Positions 7,240 through 15,564 of a stretch of 42,586 nucleotides of DNA are shown here, one piece after another (position 1 is the first letter of the stretch; each line of letters starts with the position of its first letter). The stretch is from NCBI RefSeq assembly GCF_021343995.1, contig NZ_JAJTTE010000058.1, positions 1 through 42,586 on the forward strand. The letters are read 5' to 3'. Below the pieces are notes generated by a model. It did no database searches. It was not told where the DNA came from and saw only the letters and a program-made list of their open reading frames with translations. Both the position numbers and the translations under genes were made by a program. The stretch is from Pseudonocardia terrae. Lineage in GTDB: Bacteria > Actinomycetota > Actinomycetes > Mycobacteriales > Pseudonocardiaceae.

Positions 7240-8343
7240 TCAGAAGGCGTACCGCACCCGCAGCCAGGGCGCGTGCCGCGTGATGAGGTCGGTGACGGCC
7301 TGCACGCCCTCGCGCTTGGGGACGTTGCGGTAGCGGACGTTCCACATCCCGCTCTGGCTGCGCTTGGCCTGCTGCAGCTCGGGCCGCCACAGCACGTCCT
7401 CGGCCTTCGGGTGCCAGCCCAGGTTGACCTCGTGCAGCTCCCGGTTGTGGGTCAGCATGATGATCTCCGCGGCGGCCTGTTCCTTGAACGCCGGGCCGAG
7501 CTCGTCGTCGAGCCGCTCGAGCAGCTCCGCCCAGTCCCGCTCCCAGCCCTCGCGCAGCACGATCGGCGAGAGGTTGAGGTGCACCTCGTAGCCCGCGGCC
7601 ACGAAGTCGTCGATCGCCGCGATCCGCTCCGCGACCGGGCTGGTGCGCACGTCGAGGAGCTTCGAGTCGCGCTCGGGCATGAGCGAGAAGCGGATCCGGG
7701 TGCGGCCCCGCGCGTCCAGGTCGAGCAGCGCGCGGTTGACGAACTTGGTGGCGAAGCTGGCCTTGGCCGTGGGCAGCTCGCGGAAGGTCCCGATCAGGTC
7801 CGCCACGTTGTCGCTGACCAGGGCGTCGACCGACACGTCGGAGCTCTCGCCGATGTCGTAGACCCAGGCGTGCGGGTCGACCTGGTTCGGCTCCCGCTTG
7901 GGACCCTGGCGCTGCACGTGCCCGCGCAGGTACTTCGTGATCCGCTCGATGTTGGTGAACACCGTGATCGGGTTGGCGTAGCCCTTGCGCCGGGGGACGT
8001 AGCAGTAGGCGCAGGCCATGGCGCAGCCGTTGGCGGTGGAGGGCGCGATGAAGTCCGACGACCGCCCGTTGGGCCGCGCGGACAACGACTTCTTCACGCC
8101 CAGCACGAGCGTCTCGGTCTTCACGCGGACCCAGCGGTCGACGTTGCCGGCGTTGCCGTGCAGCTCCGGGATCTGCCAGTGCGACGGGACCTCGACGATC
8201 TCCGCCCCCGGGAAGCGCTCCAGCACCTGCCGGCCGCGCGGTGAGTCCCGGGCCTCGGGCTCGGCGTAGATCGTGCGGACCTGCAGGAGGCGCTGTGCCG
8301 GCGTCGGGGTCCCGGTGAGCGTGCCCGCCGGGACGTCGGTCAT
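7240..8343 (-). CDS. Spore photoproduct lyase-like radical SAM protein
   Basis: 367 residues. The radical SAM cluster motif is CAMACAYCYVPR (C-x3-C-x2-C) near residue 103. The downstream features (FTNIERITKYLR, YDIGESSDVSVDAL, FATKFVNRALLDL, IRFSLMPE, DFVAAGYEVHLNLSPIV) match the spore photoproduct lyase family protein found in non-endospore-forming actinobacteria. The Bacillus enzyme uses a 5'-deoxyadenosyl radical to reverse the thymine dimer spore photoproduct; whether this paralogue does the same is uncertain. The ATG at 8343 overlaps the TGA of the CinA gene by 4 nt (ATGA). The pair is preceded by a consensus SigF-type promoter, consistent with a stress or UV role. Confidence 0.85.
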   Translation of the reverse strand: MTDVPAGTLTGTPTPAQRLLQVRTIYAEPEARDSPRGRQVLERFPGAEIVEVPSHWQIPELHGNAGNVDRWVRVKTETLVLGVKKSLSARPNGRSSDFIAPSTANGCAMACAYCYVPRRKGYANPITVFTNIERITKYLRGHVQRQGPKREPNQVDPHAWVYDIGESSDVSVDALVSDNVADLIGTFRELPTAKASFATKFVNRALLDLDARGRTRIRFSLMPERDSKLLDVRTSPVAERIAAIDDFVAAGYEVHLNLSPIVLREGWERDWAELLERLDDELGPAFKEQAAAEIIMLTHNRELHEVNLGWHPKAEDVLWRPELQQAKRSQSGMWNVRYRNVPKREGVQAVTDLITRHAPWLRVRYAF

Positions 8344-8900
8344 CCCGTGCCGCCGCGCGCTGCGCCCACCGGCTCCTGCCCCGATGCCTGCCCCGATTCC
8401 TGCCCGGGTTCCTGCTCCGATTCCTGCTCCGCCTCGAGACGGGCCGCGATCAGCTCGAGGGCCGCCTTCGCGGCGGCGCCGCAGATCTCGGCGGGCTCGC
8501 CCTCGAGGTCGAGCCGGAGGACCTCCTCGCCGCCGGGCTCGCCGGCGGCGGCCATGTAGACCGTGCCCGGCGGCTGGCCGTCCTGCGGGTCCGGGCCGCC
8601 GGAGCCGGTGAGGGCCACGGCGAGGTCGGCGCCGAGCAGGGCGCGCACCCGGGCCGCCATGGTCCGGGCCGCCGTCTCGCTCACGACCGGCCCCTCCGGG
8701 ACCTCCAGCAGGTCGTGCTTGACCTCGCTGGAGTAGGCCACGACCGAGCCGCGGAACCATGTCGAGGCGCCCTCGGCGCGGGCCAGGGCGGAGGCGACCA
8801 TGCCTCCGGTCAGCGACTCGGCGACGGCCACGGTGCGGCCGCCCGCCGAGGCGCGCTCCGCGATCGTCGCGGCGATGTCGTCGGGAGTCGGTTCGTTCAT
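8340..8900 (-). CDS. CinA-family nicotinamide-nucleotide amidohydrolase
   Basis: 186 residues corresponding to the CinA C-terminal (PncC) domain, which deamidates nicotinamide mononucleotide. Recognisable motifs are TVAVAESLTGGMVASALA, GSVVAYSSEVKHDLL, AVALTGSGGPDPQDGQPPGTVY. The last 35 residues are an odd Gln/Glu/Ser-rich tail with repeats of about five residues (EQEPGQESGQ), encoded by a short GATTCCTGCYC-type DNA repeat around 8380-8425. ATG at 8900. It is the first gene of a two-gene operon with the photolyase-like gene, downstream of a perfect SigF-type promoter, with a leader of about 60 nt. Confidence 0.88.
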   Translation of the reverse strand: MNEPTPDDIAATIAERASAGGRTVAVAESLTGGMVASALARAEGASTWFRGSVVAYSSEVKHDLLEVPEGPVVSETAARTMAARVRALLGADLAVALTGSGGPDPQDGQPPGTVYMAAAGEPGGEEVLRLDLEGEPAEICGAAAKAALELIAARLEAEQESEQEPGQESGQASGQEPVGAARGGTG

Positions 8901-8966
8901 GGGATGTCGTGCCTCGCGGATCGTTCGGGGACGGTGTCAGGGCGGTCGTCCGACCTGCGGGGCCGA

Positions 8967-8990
8967 TACCCCTCGCGGCGACTGCGAAAC
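8967..8990 (-). promoter_or_regulatory. SigF-type promoter (GTTT-N15-GGGTAT) for cinA-photolyase operon
   Basis: Minus strand: GTTT (8990-8987), 15 nt, GGGTA (8971-8967) followed by T. It is an exact match to the known SigF consensus. Transcription would start about 60 nt before the cinA ATG. Confidence 0.75.
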
Positions 8991-9042
8991 GACGGCCGGC
9001 CGTGGCACGCTCTGCTCCCAGCGTACGCAGCGGAGGTGGCAC

Positions 9043-9615
9043 GTGGAGCCCGAGCGGTCCGACTCCCCCGGTGATCCCGACGCCGACGAGCAGCACGACG
9101 GGCACGGCGGGACGGTCGAGCAGACCGACCCGGACGCCGAGTGGGACCGCCGGGAGCGGAGTGAGACCCCGACCGAGCGGCTGGACCGGAACTGGGCCGA
9201 CCTGCTGCAGGAGCTGCGGGTCTCGCAGACCGGCGTGCAGCTGCTCACCGGGCTGCTGCTGACCGTCCCGTTCCAGGCCCGGTTCCCCGAGCTCGCCCCG
9301 CACCAGCGGGGGGTCTACCTCGTGGCCACCTCCCTGTCGGTGATCGCGACCGGGCTGCTCATCGCGCCCGTGATCCTGCACCGGGTGCTCTTCCGCCTGC
9401 ACGCGCGGCGTCCGCTCGTCCGGGCGAGCCAGCGGTTCGCGATCGCCGGCCTCACCACGCTGGGGCTCGCCGTCGTCGGGGTCGTCGAGCTGATCTTCGC
9501 GATGGTCCTCGGCGGGGTGGCCGGGGTGATCGCGGCGTGCGTGGCGCTGGTCCTGCTCGGCGTGCTCTGGGTCCTCGTGCCGACTGTGATCCGGCGTCGG
9601 CTGGGCGACGGCTGA
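9043..9615 (+). CDS. DUF6328-type membrane protein
   Basis: 190 residues. An acidic N-terminal 45 residues is followed by the conserved block RLDRNWADLLQELRVSQTGV and QLLTGLLLTVPFQARF. Four hydrophobic segments then follow, with YLVATSLSVIATGLLIAPVI and VVGVVELIFAMVLGGVAGVI among them. This is the arrangement of DUF6328 proteins, four-helix membrane proteins of unknown role common in actinobacteria. The GTG start at 9043 is supported by GGAGG 6 nt upstream. It is divergent from cinA with 142 bp between them. The 129 bp downstream, 9616-9744, hold nothing I can name. Confidence 0.85.
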   Translation: MEPERSDSPGDPDADEQHDGHGGTVEQTDPDAEWDRRERSETPTERLDRNWADLLQELRVSQTGVQLLTGLLLTVPFQARFPELAPHQRGVYLVATSLSVIATGLLIAPVILHRVLFRLHARRPLVRASQRFAIAGLTTLGLAVVGVVELIFAMVLGGVAGVIAACVALVLLGVLWVLVPTVIRRRLGDG

Positions 9616-9744
9616 GCGGACCCGAGCTGACCGGTGAGCCCGCTAGTGGGCCCACGGTGGCGCGTGCCGACCGCCACGACCGCTGCGATGGCCACCGCGT
9701 GCACCCGGCGCTAGCGTCGAGGTCAGCCGCGAAAGGGGGACGAC

Positions 9745-10815
9745 GTGCCGGAGGGCGGAACCGCCGACGTACCCGTGCGCTGGGCGGAGCTGGCGCAGGC
9801 CTTCGACCTCGTCGAGCGCACCCTCGGGGTGCTCGACGAGGAGTTGGGGATCGTGGGCGCCCCAGGGGTCGCTCCGGGCGACGGCTCGGGCGCGGGCTCG
9901 GTCCGGGGCTCGGGCCCCGAGGCGCAGGAGAACCGGGCGGTCCGGCTCGCCGCGGCCCGGCTCGCCCGGGCCCGCGCGGTGGAGCTGCGCCGCCGCCAGG
10001 CCGAGCTGGTCGAGCGGTCCGGCAGCCTGCACGCGCACGTGGCGCGGGTTCGCCGGGAGTCCGGTGCGCTGCTCCGGCACACCGTCGACCCCGCGCCCGC
10101 CCCGGACCTCGCCCCGGCGGCCGTCGAGGACCCGCCGGACCTGGTCGAGCTGCTCGAGGAGACCACCCGCACGCTGCTGACCGGGCGTGACACCGACGGG
10201 GTCTGCGTCGCCGCCGTCGAGGCCGCCCGGCGCGCGGTGCCCGCGGCCCCGCACGTCGGCCTCCTGCTCGCCGGGGGCGACGACGAGGCGGTGGTCCGCG
10301 CCGCGACCGACCGGACGGCCGAGCTGGTCTGTGCGCTGCAGGGCCGGCTGGGCGAGGGCCCGGGGCCCGACGCGCTCCACGACGGCGCACCGATCGTCGT
10401 GCACGACCTCGGCACGGCGGAGGCCACCTCGAGGTGGCCCGGCTTCGCGAGCCCGGCCACCCGGCACGGGGTGACGTCGGTGGCCGCGTTCCCCCTGGTC
10501 GCGGACTCGCGGCCGCCCGCGGCCGCGCTGGTGCTGTTCGCCCCCGTCCCCGGCGCGTTCGGCGCCGCCGAGCTCGCCCGCGGCCGCCTGTGCGCGGCGC
10601 AGGCGGCGATGGCCCTCGCCGGGGCGCTGCAGGCCGAGAACCTGGTCCGGGCGCTGGGCAGCCGGGACCTCATCGGGCAGGCGAAGGGCGTGCTCATGCA
10701 CACCCACGGGATCGACGAACAGGCCGCGTTCGAGCTGCTGCGACACGCCTCCCGCAACACCAACACCAAGCTCGTGGAGGTCGCCCGCCGCACCGTCGCG
10801 GGCGCCACGGACTGA
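9745..10815 (+). CDS. GAF and ANTAR domain regulator
   Basis: 356 residues. Residues 1-120 are helical and Arg/Glu-rich. A GAF-like sensor domain spans about 140-285 (TLLTGRDTDGVCVAAVEAAR, then DGAPIVVHDLGTAEATSRWP). An ANTAR domain closes the protein: LIGQAKGVLMHTHGIDEQAA and ELLRHASRNTNTKLVEVARR. ANTAR domains bind dual stem-loops in RNA and prevent transcription termination, so this is probably an RNA-binding antiterminator responding to a ligand or partner of the GAF domain. GTG at 9745 follows GAAAGGGGG. It stands alone, convergent with the next gene. I see no obvious dual hairpin in its own leader. Confidence 0.88.
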   Translation: MPEGGTADVPVRWAELAQAFDLVERTLGVLDEELGIVGAPGVAPGDGSGAGSVRGSGPEAQENRAVRLAAARLARARAVELRRRQAELVERSGSLHAHVARVRRESGALLRHTVDPAPAPDLAPAAVEDPPDLVELLEETTRTLLTGRDTDGVCVAAVEAARRAVPAAPHVGLLLAGGDDEAVVRAATDRTAELVCALQGRLGEGPGPDALHDGAPIVVHDLGTAEATSRWPGFASPATRHGVTSVAAFPLVADSRPPAAALVLFAPVPGAFGAAELARGRLCAAQAAMALAGALQAENLVRALGSRDLIGQAKGVLMHTHGIDEQAAFELLRHASRNTNTKLVEVARRTVAGATD

Positions 10816-10841
10816 CGGCGGTCCTCAGGAGGCCGTGGTCG

Positions 10842-10854
10842 GGGCGTCGCGCCC
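10842..10854. terminator. Possible hairpin terminator between convergent genes
   Basis: GGGCG-TCG-CGCCC lies in the 62-bp gap between the 3' ends of the ANTAR and CheB genes. The stem is only 5 bp and there is no T tract. Confidence 0.35.
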
Positions 10855-10877
10855 GGGCGGTTGCTGCGCGGATGCGC

Positions 10878-11876
10878 TCAGGTGGTGTGCCCACGCAGCA
10901 ACTGCTCCCGCATCAGCCTCGCCGTCTCGGCGGAGTGCTCGGCCCGCCGGGCGAAGTCCGAGGAGGGATCGGAGTCCACGCCCTGCTCGAGGAACCGGGC
11001 CAGCGCCGCGTGCTCCTCGAGGGCGGCGATCGCCGTCCACAGCTTCGCCTCCACCTCCTCGCGCTGGGCGGCCTCGAGCGAGCGGGGGCTGTACTGGTGA
11101 CCCACATGGCACCGGTAGAAGCCGATGCGCGGCAGGTCGATCCGGGCCAGTCCGCCGCCGCACTCGGGGCACGCCATCCGGGTGGTCGCGCTCTCGTCCG
11201 GCCGGAGATAGGCCGGATCACGGCTCCGGGCCATGCCCTCGTCGTCGGCCGGGACATCCGGCGTGTCGTGCATGCCGTCACCTCCCACGGGAAGCTCGTG
11301 CACCGTCGTCGCGAGCAGCGGGCCCAGCTCGGCGGCGGCCGCCGCCCGCGCGTCCGGGACGGTCGCCGCCGCGGCCCGCGGCATCGAGTCGAAGAGGGCG
11401 TCCGCCGGGTCCTGCACCAGTACCCGGCCGCCCGCCCGGTCGACGAGGGCGGCGCCCACCGCGCCGTCGTCGAGGGCGCCGGAGAGCACCGCCGCGACCA
11501 CGCGGCGCCCTCGCGCCCGCGCGGCCGAGGCGAACATCGCGTCGACCGCCGGGCGGTGCCGGTTCACCTTGGGTCCCGCGCTGAGTACCGCGATGTCTCC
11601 GCCGGCGACGCCGTCGCGGCCCACCAGCAGGTGCCGGCCCGGCGGGGCCACCAGGATCCGGCCCACGCGCAGCGAATCCCCGTCCGCCGCCTGGTCGGCC
11701 GGCAGCGGCCCGGCGCGGGCGAGGACCTGCGGCAGCGTGCTGCGCGGCCGGTCCCCGGTGTGCACGGTGACCAGGACCGCGGCGGGAAGGTCGCCCGGGA
11801 GGCCGGCGACGAGGTCGACGAGTGCCTCGACGCCTCCCGCGGAGGCACCGATCACGAGCAACGCGTCGTCGGCCAT
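10878..11876 (-). CDS. CheB-type methylesterase without receiver domain
   Basis: 332 residues. The CheB catalytic domain occupies about 1-185: nucleophile serine in VIGASAGGVEAL, histidine in VLVTVHTGD, aspartate in LSGALDDGAVG. No N-terminal response-regulator domain is present. A C-terminal zinc-ribbon-like segment (MACPECGGGLARIDL...FYRCHVGH) is followed by a helical region; the four Cys/His positions suit metal binding. Known CheB enzymes demethylate or deamidate chemoreceptors, but no receptor, CheA or CheW gene is in this window, so the target is probably another signalling protein. ATG at 11876. The paralogue at 12014 is divergent, and the two share the same domain order. Confidence 0.9.
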   Translation of the reverse strand: MADDALLVIGASAGGVEALVDLVAGLPGDLPAAVLVTVHTGDRPRSTLPQVLARAGPLPADQAADGDSLRVGRILVAPPGRHLLVGRDGVAGGDIAVLSAGPKVNRHRPAVDAMFASAARARGRRVVAAVLSGALDDGAVGAALVDRAGGRVLVQDPADALFDSMPRAAAATVPDARAAAAAELGPLLATTVHELPVGGDGMHDTPDVPADDEGMARSRDPAYLRPDESATTRMACPECGGGLARIDLPRIGFYRCHVGHQYSPRSLEAAQREEVEAKLWTAIAALEEHAALARFLEQGVDSDPSSDFARRAEHSAETARLMREQLLRGHTT

Positions 11877-12013
11877 CCGCGCCGCCTTCCCGGTCCTGGC
11901 CGGTCCAACCGCCCGGCGGACCGCTGATCCGGCCGGGAAGGGGTACGGTTCGGCGAGGCCCGGACGGTACCCGTCCGGCGCCTGCCCGATGCCCGACTCG
12001 AGAGGCGGTTCCC

Positions 12014-13132
12014 GTGCCGGACGTGTCCGCGGTCGGACCGTTCCCGGACGGACCGGCGGGCGGTGTGACCGTCCCGCACGGTGACGCCCCGGGCGAGGCA
12101 CCCGCGCGCGTGCCCGCCGCCGTCGTCACGGACCTCGTGGTGATCGGAGCCTCGGCCGGCGGGGTGGAGGCACTGCGCACCATGGTCGCCGGGCTGCCCC
12201 TGGGGCTGCCGGCGGCGGTCGTCGTGGTCCTGCACATCCCGAGCGACGCGCCCAGCGCACTCGCCGCGATCCTCGGCCGGGCCGGGCCGTTGCCGGCGGT
12301 GACGGTGCGGCACGGGATGCGCCTGGAACGCGGCCACATCTACGCCGCACCCGCGGACCACCACGTCCTCGTCGCCGACGGGCACCTGCACCTCTCGCGC
12401 GGGCCGCGGGAGAACGGGCACCGGCCGTCCATCGACCCGCTCTTCCGCTCCGCGGCCGTGGACTTCGGGTCGCACGCGATCGGGATTGTGCTGTCCGGCA
12501 ACCGCGACGACGGCACCGCGGGCCTCGCGGTCCTGGCCCGGCAGGGCGGGGCCGCCCTCGTCCAGGAGCCCGCGGAGGCGCTGTACACCGGGATGCCGCA
12601 GAGCGCCCTCGACCACGTGCCGGGGGTCCGGGCGTTGCCCGCGGCCAAGCTGGGCGCGGCCGTCGCCGAGCTCCTGCACGACCCGCCCGACGATCCGGCC
12701 GATCCGGACCTGTCCGACCCCGCGGATCCGACCGACCCGCTCGCCGCCGAGGAGGCCGACGTGGCCGACGCGGTGCCGGGCCTCGCGCCCCAGGTCGAGC
12801 TGGGCGAGCCCTCGCCCCTGTCCTGCCCGGACTGCGACGGCGTGCTGTTCCTGCTCGACGGCGCTCCCGCCCCCCGCTTTCGCTGCCGGGTGGGCCACGC
12901 CTGGTCCCCCGGCAGCCTCGCCGCGGAGCAGTCGGACGCCGCCGAGGTCGTGCTGTGGGCGGCGCTGCGGGCGCTGGAGGAGAAGGCGGCGCTGCAACGC
13001 TGGCTCGCCGACACCGCCGAGGCGGCGAACCGGCCGCACGCGGCGCGGTCGCACCGGCGCAAGGCCGATCGGACCGGGTCCGAGGCCGCGACGTTACGGC
13101 GGATGCTCACCCGCGACCTGCCAGAGGAATGA
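12014..13132 (+). CDS. CheB-type methylesterase without receiver domain
   Basis: 372 residues from GTG 12014; later in-frame GTGs are possible because the first 35 residues are poorly conserved. The catalytic triad positions are visible: VIGASAGGVEAL, VVLHIPSDAPSA, VLSGNRDDGTAGLA. A linker with repeated Asp-Pro dipeptides (DDPADPDLSDPADPTDP) leads to a zinc-ribbon-like LSCPDCDGVLFLLDG and FRCRVGHAWSPGSL, then helices. It shares the domain order with the minus-strand paralogue. The CheR-PAS gene starts 82 bp downstream on the same strand, so methylesterase and methyltransferase are probably made together. In other bacteria CheB, CheR and PAS are often fused in one polypeptide; here they are split. 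Confidence 0.88.
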   Translation: MPDVSAVGPFPDGPAGGVTVPHGDAPGEAPARVPAAVVTDLVVIGASAGGVEALRTMVAGLPLGLPAAVVVVLHIPSDAPSALAAILGRAGPLPAVTVRHGMRLERGHIYAAPADHHVLVADGHLHLSRGPRENGHRPSIDPLFRSAAVDFGSHAIGIVLSGNRDDGTAGLAVLARQGGAALVQEPAEALYTGMPQSALDHVPGVRALPAAKLGAAVAELLHDPPDDPADPDLSDPADPTDPLAAEEADVADAVPGLAPQVELGEPSPLSCPDCDGVLFLLDGAPAPRFRCRVGHAWSPGSLAAEQSDAAEVVLWAALRALEEKAALQRWLADTAEAANRPHAARSHRRKADRTGSEAATLRRMLTRDLPEE

Positions 13133-13214
13133 ACGGGTGGAGGGCCTGGATCGGCTAGGCTCCCGGCGCGCCCCGCCCGGCGGCGCGTCGGCCGAGGGGA
13201 GCGGGAGTACGTCG

Positions 13215-15074
13215 TTGTCGCAGCCGGATCCGGCCTTCGAGGCCCTGCTCCAGCACCTGAAGGTCAGCCGCGGCTTCGACTTCACCGGGTACAAGCGGTC
13301 GAGCCTGATCCGGCGGGTGGACCGGCGGATGTCGCAGGTCGGCGTCCCGGACTACGCGGAGTACCTGGACTACCTCGAGCTGCACGCCGAGGAGTTCACG
13401 GCGCTGTTCAACACCATCCTGATCAACGTCACCGGGTTCTTCCGGGACGCCGAGGCCTGGGAGTACCTCCGGACCGACGTGCTGCCGGCGCTGCTGGCCA
13501 CCAAGGGCCCCACCGAGCCGCTGCGGGTGTGGAGCGCCGGCTGCGCCTCCGGCGAGGAGGCCTACACGCTCGCGATCGTGCTGGCCGAGATGCTGGGCAC
13601 CGCGGAGTTCCGCGACCGGGTGAAGATCTACGCCACGGACGTGGACGAGGAGGCGCTCACCCACGCCCGGCACGGCACCTACTCCGACCGCGAGGTACGC
13701 GGCATCCCGCCCGAGCTCCTGGAACGGTACTTCGAGCAGACCGGGGGCCGGTTCGCCTTCCGCAAGGACCTGCGCCGCTCGGTGATCTTCGGCCGCAACG
13801 ACCTGGTGCAGGACGCCCCGATCTCCCGGATCGACCTGCTGGTCTGCCGCAACACCCTGATGTACTTCAACGCGGAGACCCAGGCCCGGATCCTCACCCG
13901 CTTCCACTTCGCGCTCTCCGAGCCCGGCGTGCTGTTCCTGGGCAAGGCCGAGATGCTGCTCAGCCACGGCGCGCTGTTCCTGCCGATCGACCTCAAGCGG
14001 CGCACGTTCCGCAAGGCGCCGCGGGTCACCCCGCAGAACGGCACCCTGTTCGCCGAGGCCCCGCCCCCTCTCAACCGGGCCCCGCTGACCGGCATCGACG
14101 TCCTGCGCAACGAGGCCGTGCTCGCCTCGCCGCTGGCCCAGGTCGTCCTCACCGAGGACGGTGTGATCGCCGTGGTCAACCGGCAGGCCGAGGTGCTGTT
14201 CGGCGTCTCGACGCGGGACGTCGGCCGGCCCTTCCGCGACCTGGAGCTCTCCTACCGCCCGCTGGAGCTGCGCCGGCACATCGAGAAGGCGCAGAGCGAG
14301 CGGCGCACGGTCCGGGTCACGGACGTCACCTACCACCGCGGGCCGGAGACGATCCACCTCGAGGTGCAGGTCAGCCCGCTGGTCGGGTCGGGCACCGACG
14401 TGCAGGGCGTGAGCCTCGCCTTCCACGACGTCACGGACTTCCGCCGGCTGCAGGACGAGCTCGAGCAGGCCAACCGCCAGCTCGAGACGGCGTACGAGGA
14501 GCTCCAGTCCACCAACGAGGAGCTCGAGACGACCAACGAGGAGCTCCAGTCCACGGTCGAGGAGCTGGAGACCACCAACGAGGAGCTCCAGTCCACGAAC
14601 GAGGAGCTCGAGACGATGAACGAGGAGCTCCAGTCGACCAACGACGAGCTCCAGACGATCAACGACGAGCTGCAGGACCGCACCGGCGAGCTGGACCGGA
14701 CCAACGAGTTCCTCGAGACGATCCTGACCAGCCTGCGGGCCGGCGTCGTCGTCGTCGGGACCGAGCTGCACGTGCAGGTCTGGAACCACCAGGCGGAGGA
14801 GCTGTGGGGGCTGCGCCGCGACGAGGCCGTCGGCCAGCACTTCCTCAACCTCGACATCGGCCTGCCGCTGGACCTCGTGCGGCCGGTCGTGCGCAGTACC
14901 CTGGCCGGCGAGGACGGACCGCAGGAGGTGACCCTGCCGGCGATCAACCGACGCGGCCGCAGCATCGACGTCCGGGTCATCGCCAGCCCCCTGCGCGGCG
15001 ACGGCGAGACGGTGGTCGGCGCGATCCTGACGATGGAGGAGTCGGCGGGCGCCGAAGGCGTTCCGGCCCGCTAG
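13215..15074 (+). CDS. CheR-type methyltransferase with PAS domains and coiled coil
   Basis: 619 residues from TTG 13215 (GGGAG upstream), giving SQPDPAFEALLQHLK, the usual family N-terminus; a GTG at 13137 is an alternative. CheR helical domain about 1-75, then the SAM-binding domain with WSAGCASGEEAYTLAI, IYATDVDEEAL and CRNTLMYFN. A PAS domain follows (about 300-405). Residues 415-497 are a coiled coil of seven-residue repeats alternating EELQSTN and EELETTN, visible in DNA as 21/42-bp repeats at 14459-14705. A second PAS domain (about 500-610) ends the protein. Expected role is S-adenosylmethionine-dependent glutamate methylation under PAS control, opposed by the adjacent CheB. Confidence 0.9.
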   Translation: MSQPDPAFEALLQHLKVSRGFDFTGYKRSSLIRRVDRRMSQVGVPDYAEYLDYLELHAEEFTALFNTILINVTGFFRDAEAWEYLRTDVLPALLATKGPTEPLRVWSAGCASGEEAYTLAIVLAEMLGTAEFRDRVKIYATDVDEEALTHARHGTYSDREVRGIPPELLERYFEQTGGRFAFRKDLRRSVIFGRNDLVQDAPISRIDLLVCRNTLMYFNAETQARILTRFHFALSEPGVLFLGKAEMLLSHGALFLPIDLKRRTFRKAPRVTPQNGTLFAEAPPPLNRAPLTGIDVLRNEAVLASPLAQVVLTEDGVIAVVNRQAEVLFGVSTRDVGRPFRDLELSYRPLELRRHIEKAQSERRTVRVTDVTYHRGPETIHLEVQVSPLVGSGTDVQGVSLAFHDVTDFRRLQDELEQANRQLETAYEELQSTNEELETTNEELQSTVEELETTNEELQSTNEELETMNEELQSTNDELQTINDELQDRTGELDRTNEFLETILTSLRAGVVVVGTELHVQVWNHQAEELWGLRRDEAVGQHFLNLDIGLPLDLVRPVVRSTLAGEDGPQEVTLPAINRRGRSIDVRVIASPLRGDGETVVGAILTMEESAGAEGVPAR

Positions 15075-15102
15075 CGGCCCGTCGACACGGCGAGGGGCGG
15101 GC

Positions 15103-15501
15103 GTGAACGAGGAGGAGGCCGACTTCCTGGCCGCCGTCGAGCGCCGCCGTGCGGAGATCGACGAGCGGCTCGAGCAGCTGCGCGCCCGGCGGCGCGAGAT
15201 CGCGAAGCGCGGGTGGCGCGGCTCCACCCCCGCGGACGTGGAGTCCGCGGAGGAGCGGGCGCTCGCGGCGCGTCGGCACGCCGAGACGGCGCACGAGCGG
15301 GCCGCCCGGCGGTACCTGCTCGCCGCCGAGAGCCACGAGAACGCCGCCACGACCCTGATGGCGGCCGGCGTCCTCGAGGCCGCCGAGCGACACCGCCGCG
15401 CCGCGATCGAGGCCCGGGGGGCGGCCGAGCGGTCCCTGGCCGAGGCCGCGGCGGAACGGGAGCAGGGCGGGACCGTCCGGGACCCGGCCGGGCAGGACTG
15501 A
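15103..15501 (+). CDS. Helical coiled-coil protein of unknown function
   Basis: 132 residues, nearly all Ala/Arg/Glu-rich helix: NEEEADFLAAVERRRAEIDE at the start, and ARRYLLAAESHENAATTLMA with AAERHRRAAIEARGAAERSL further on. No family recognised with certainty. The GTG start lies 28 bp after the CheR-PAS stop, on the same strand, so it is probably the last gene of the CheB-CheR operon. It may be a small adaptor for the methylation module, which is inference from position only. Confidence 0.7.
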   Translation: MNEEEADFLAAVERRRAEIDERLEQLRARRREIAKRGWRGSTPADVESAEERALAARRHAETAHERAARRYLLAAESHENAATTLMAAGVLEAAERHRRAAIEARGAAERSLAEAAAEREQGGTVRDPAGQD

Positions 15502-15564
15502 TCCGGCGGGCGAAGGACGGGACCGCCCCGGACCCGTCACGCCCTGGCCGTCACGCCCCGCCCG

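Noticed and set aside
11941..11945. GGGTA before the plus-strand CheB gene as a SigF-type -10
   Set aside because: No GTTT-like -35 at 14-16 nt and the distance to the start codon is 68 nt.
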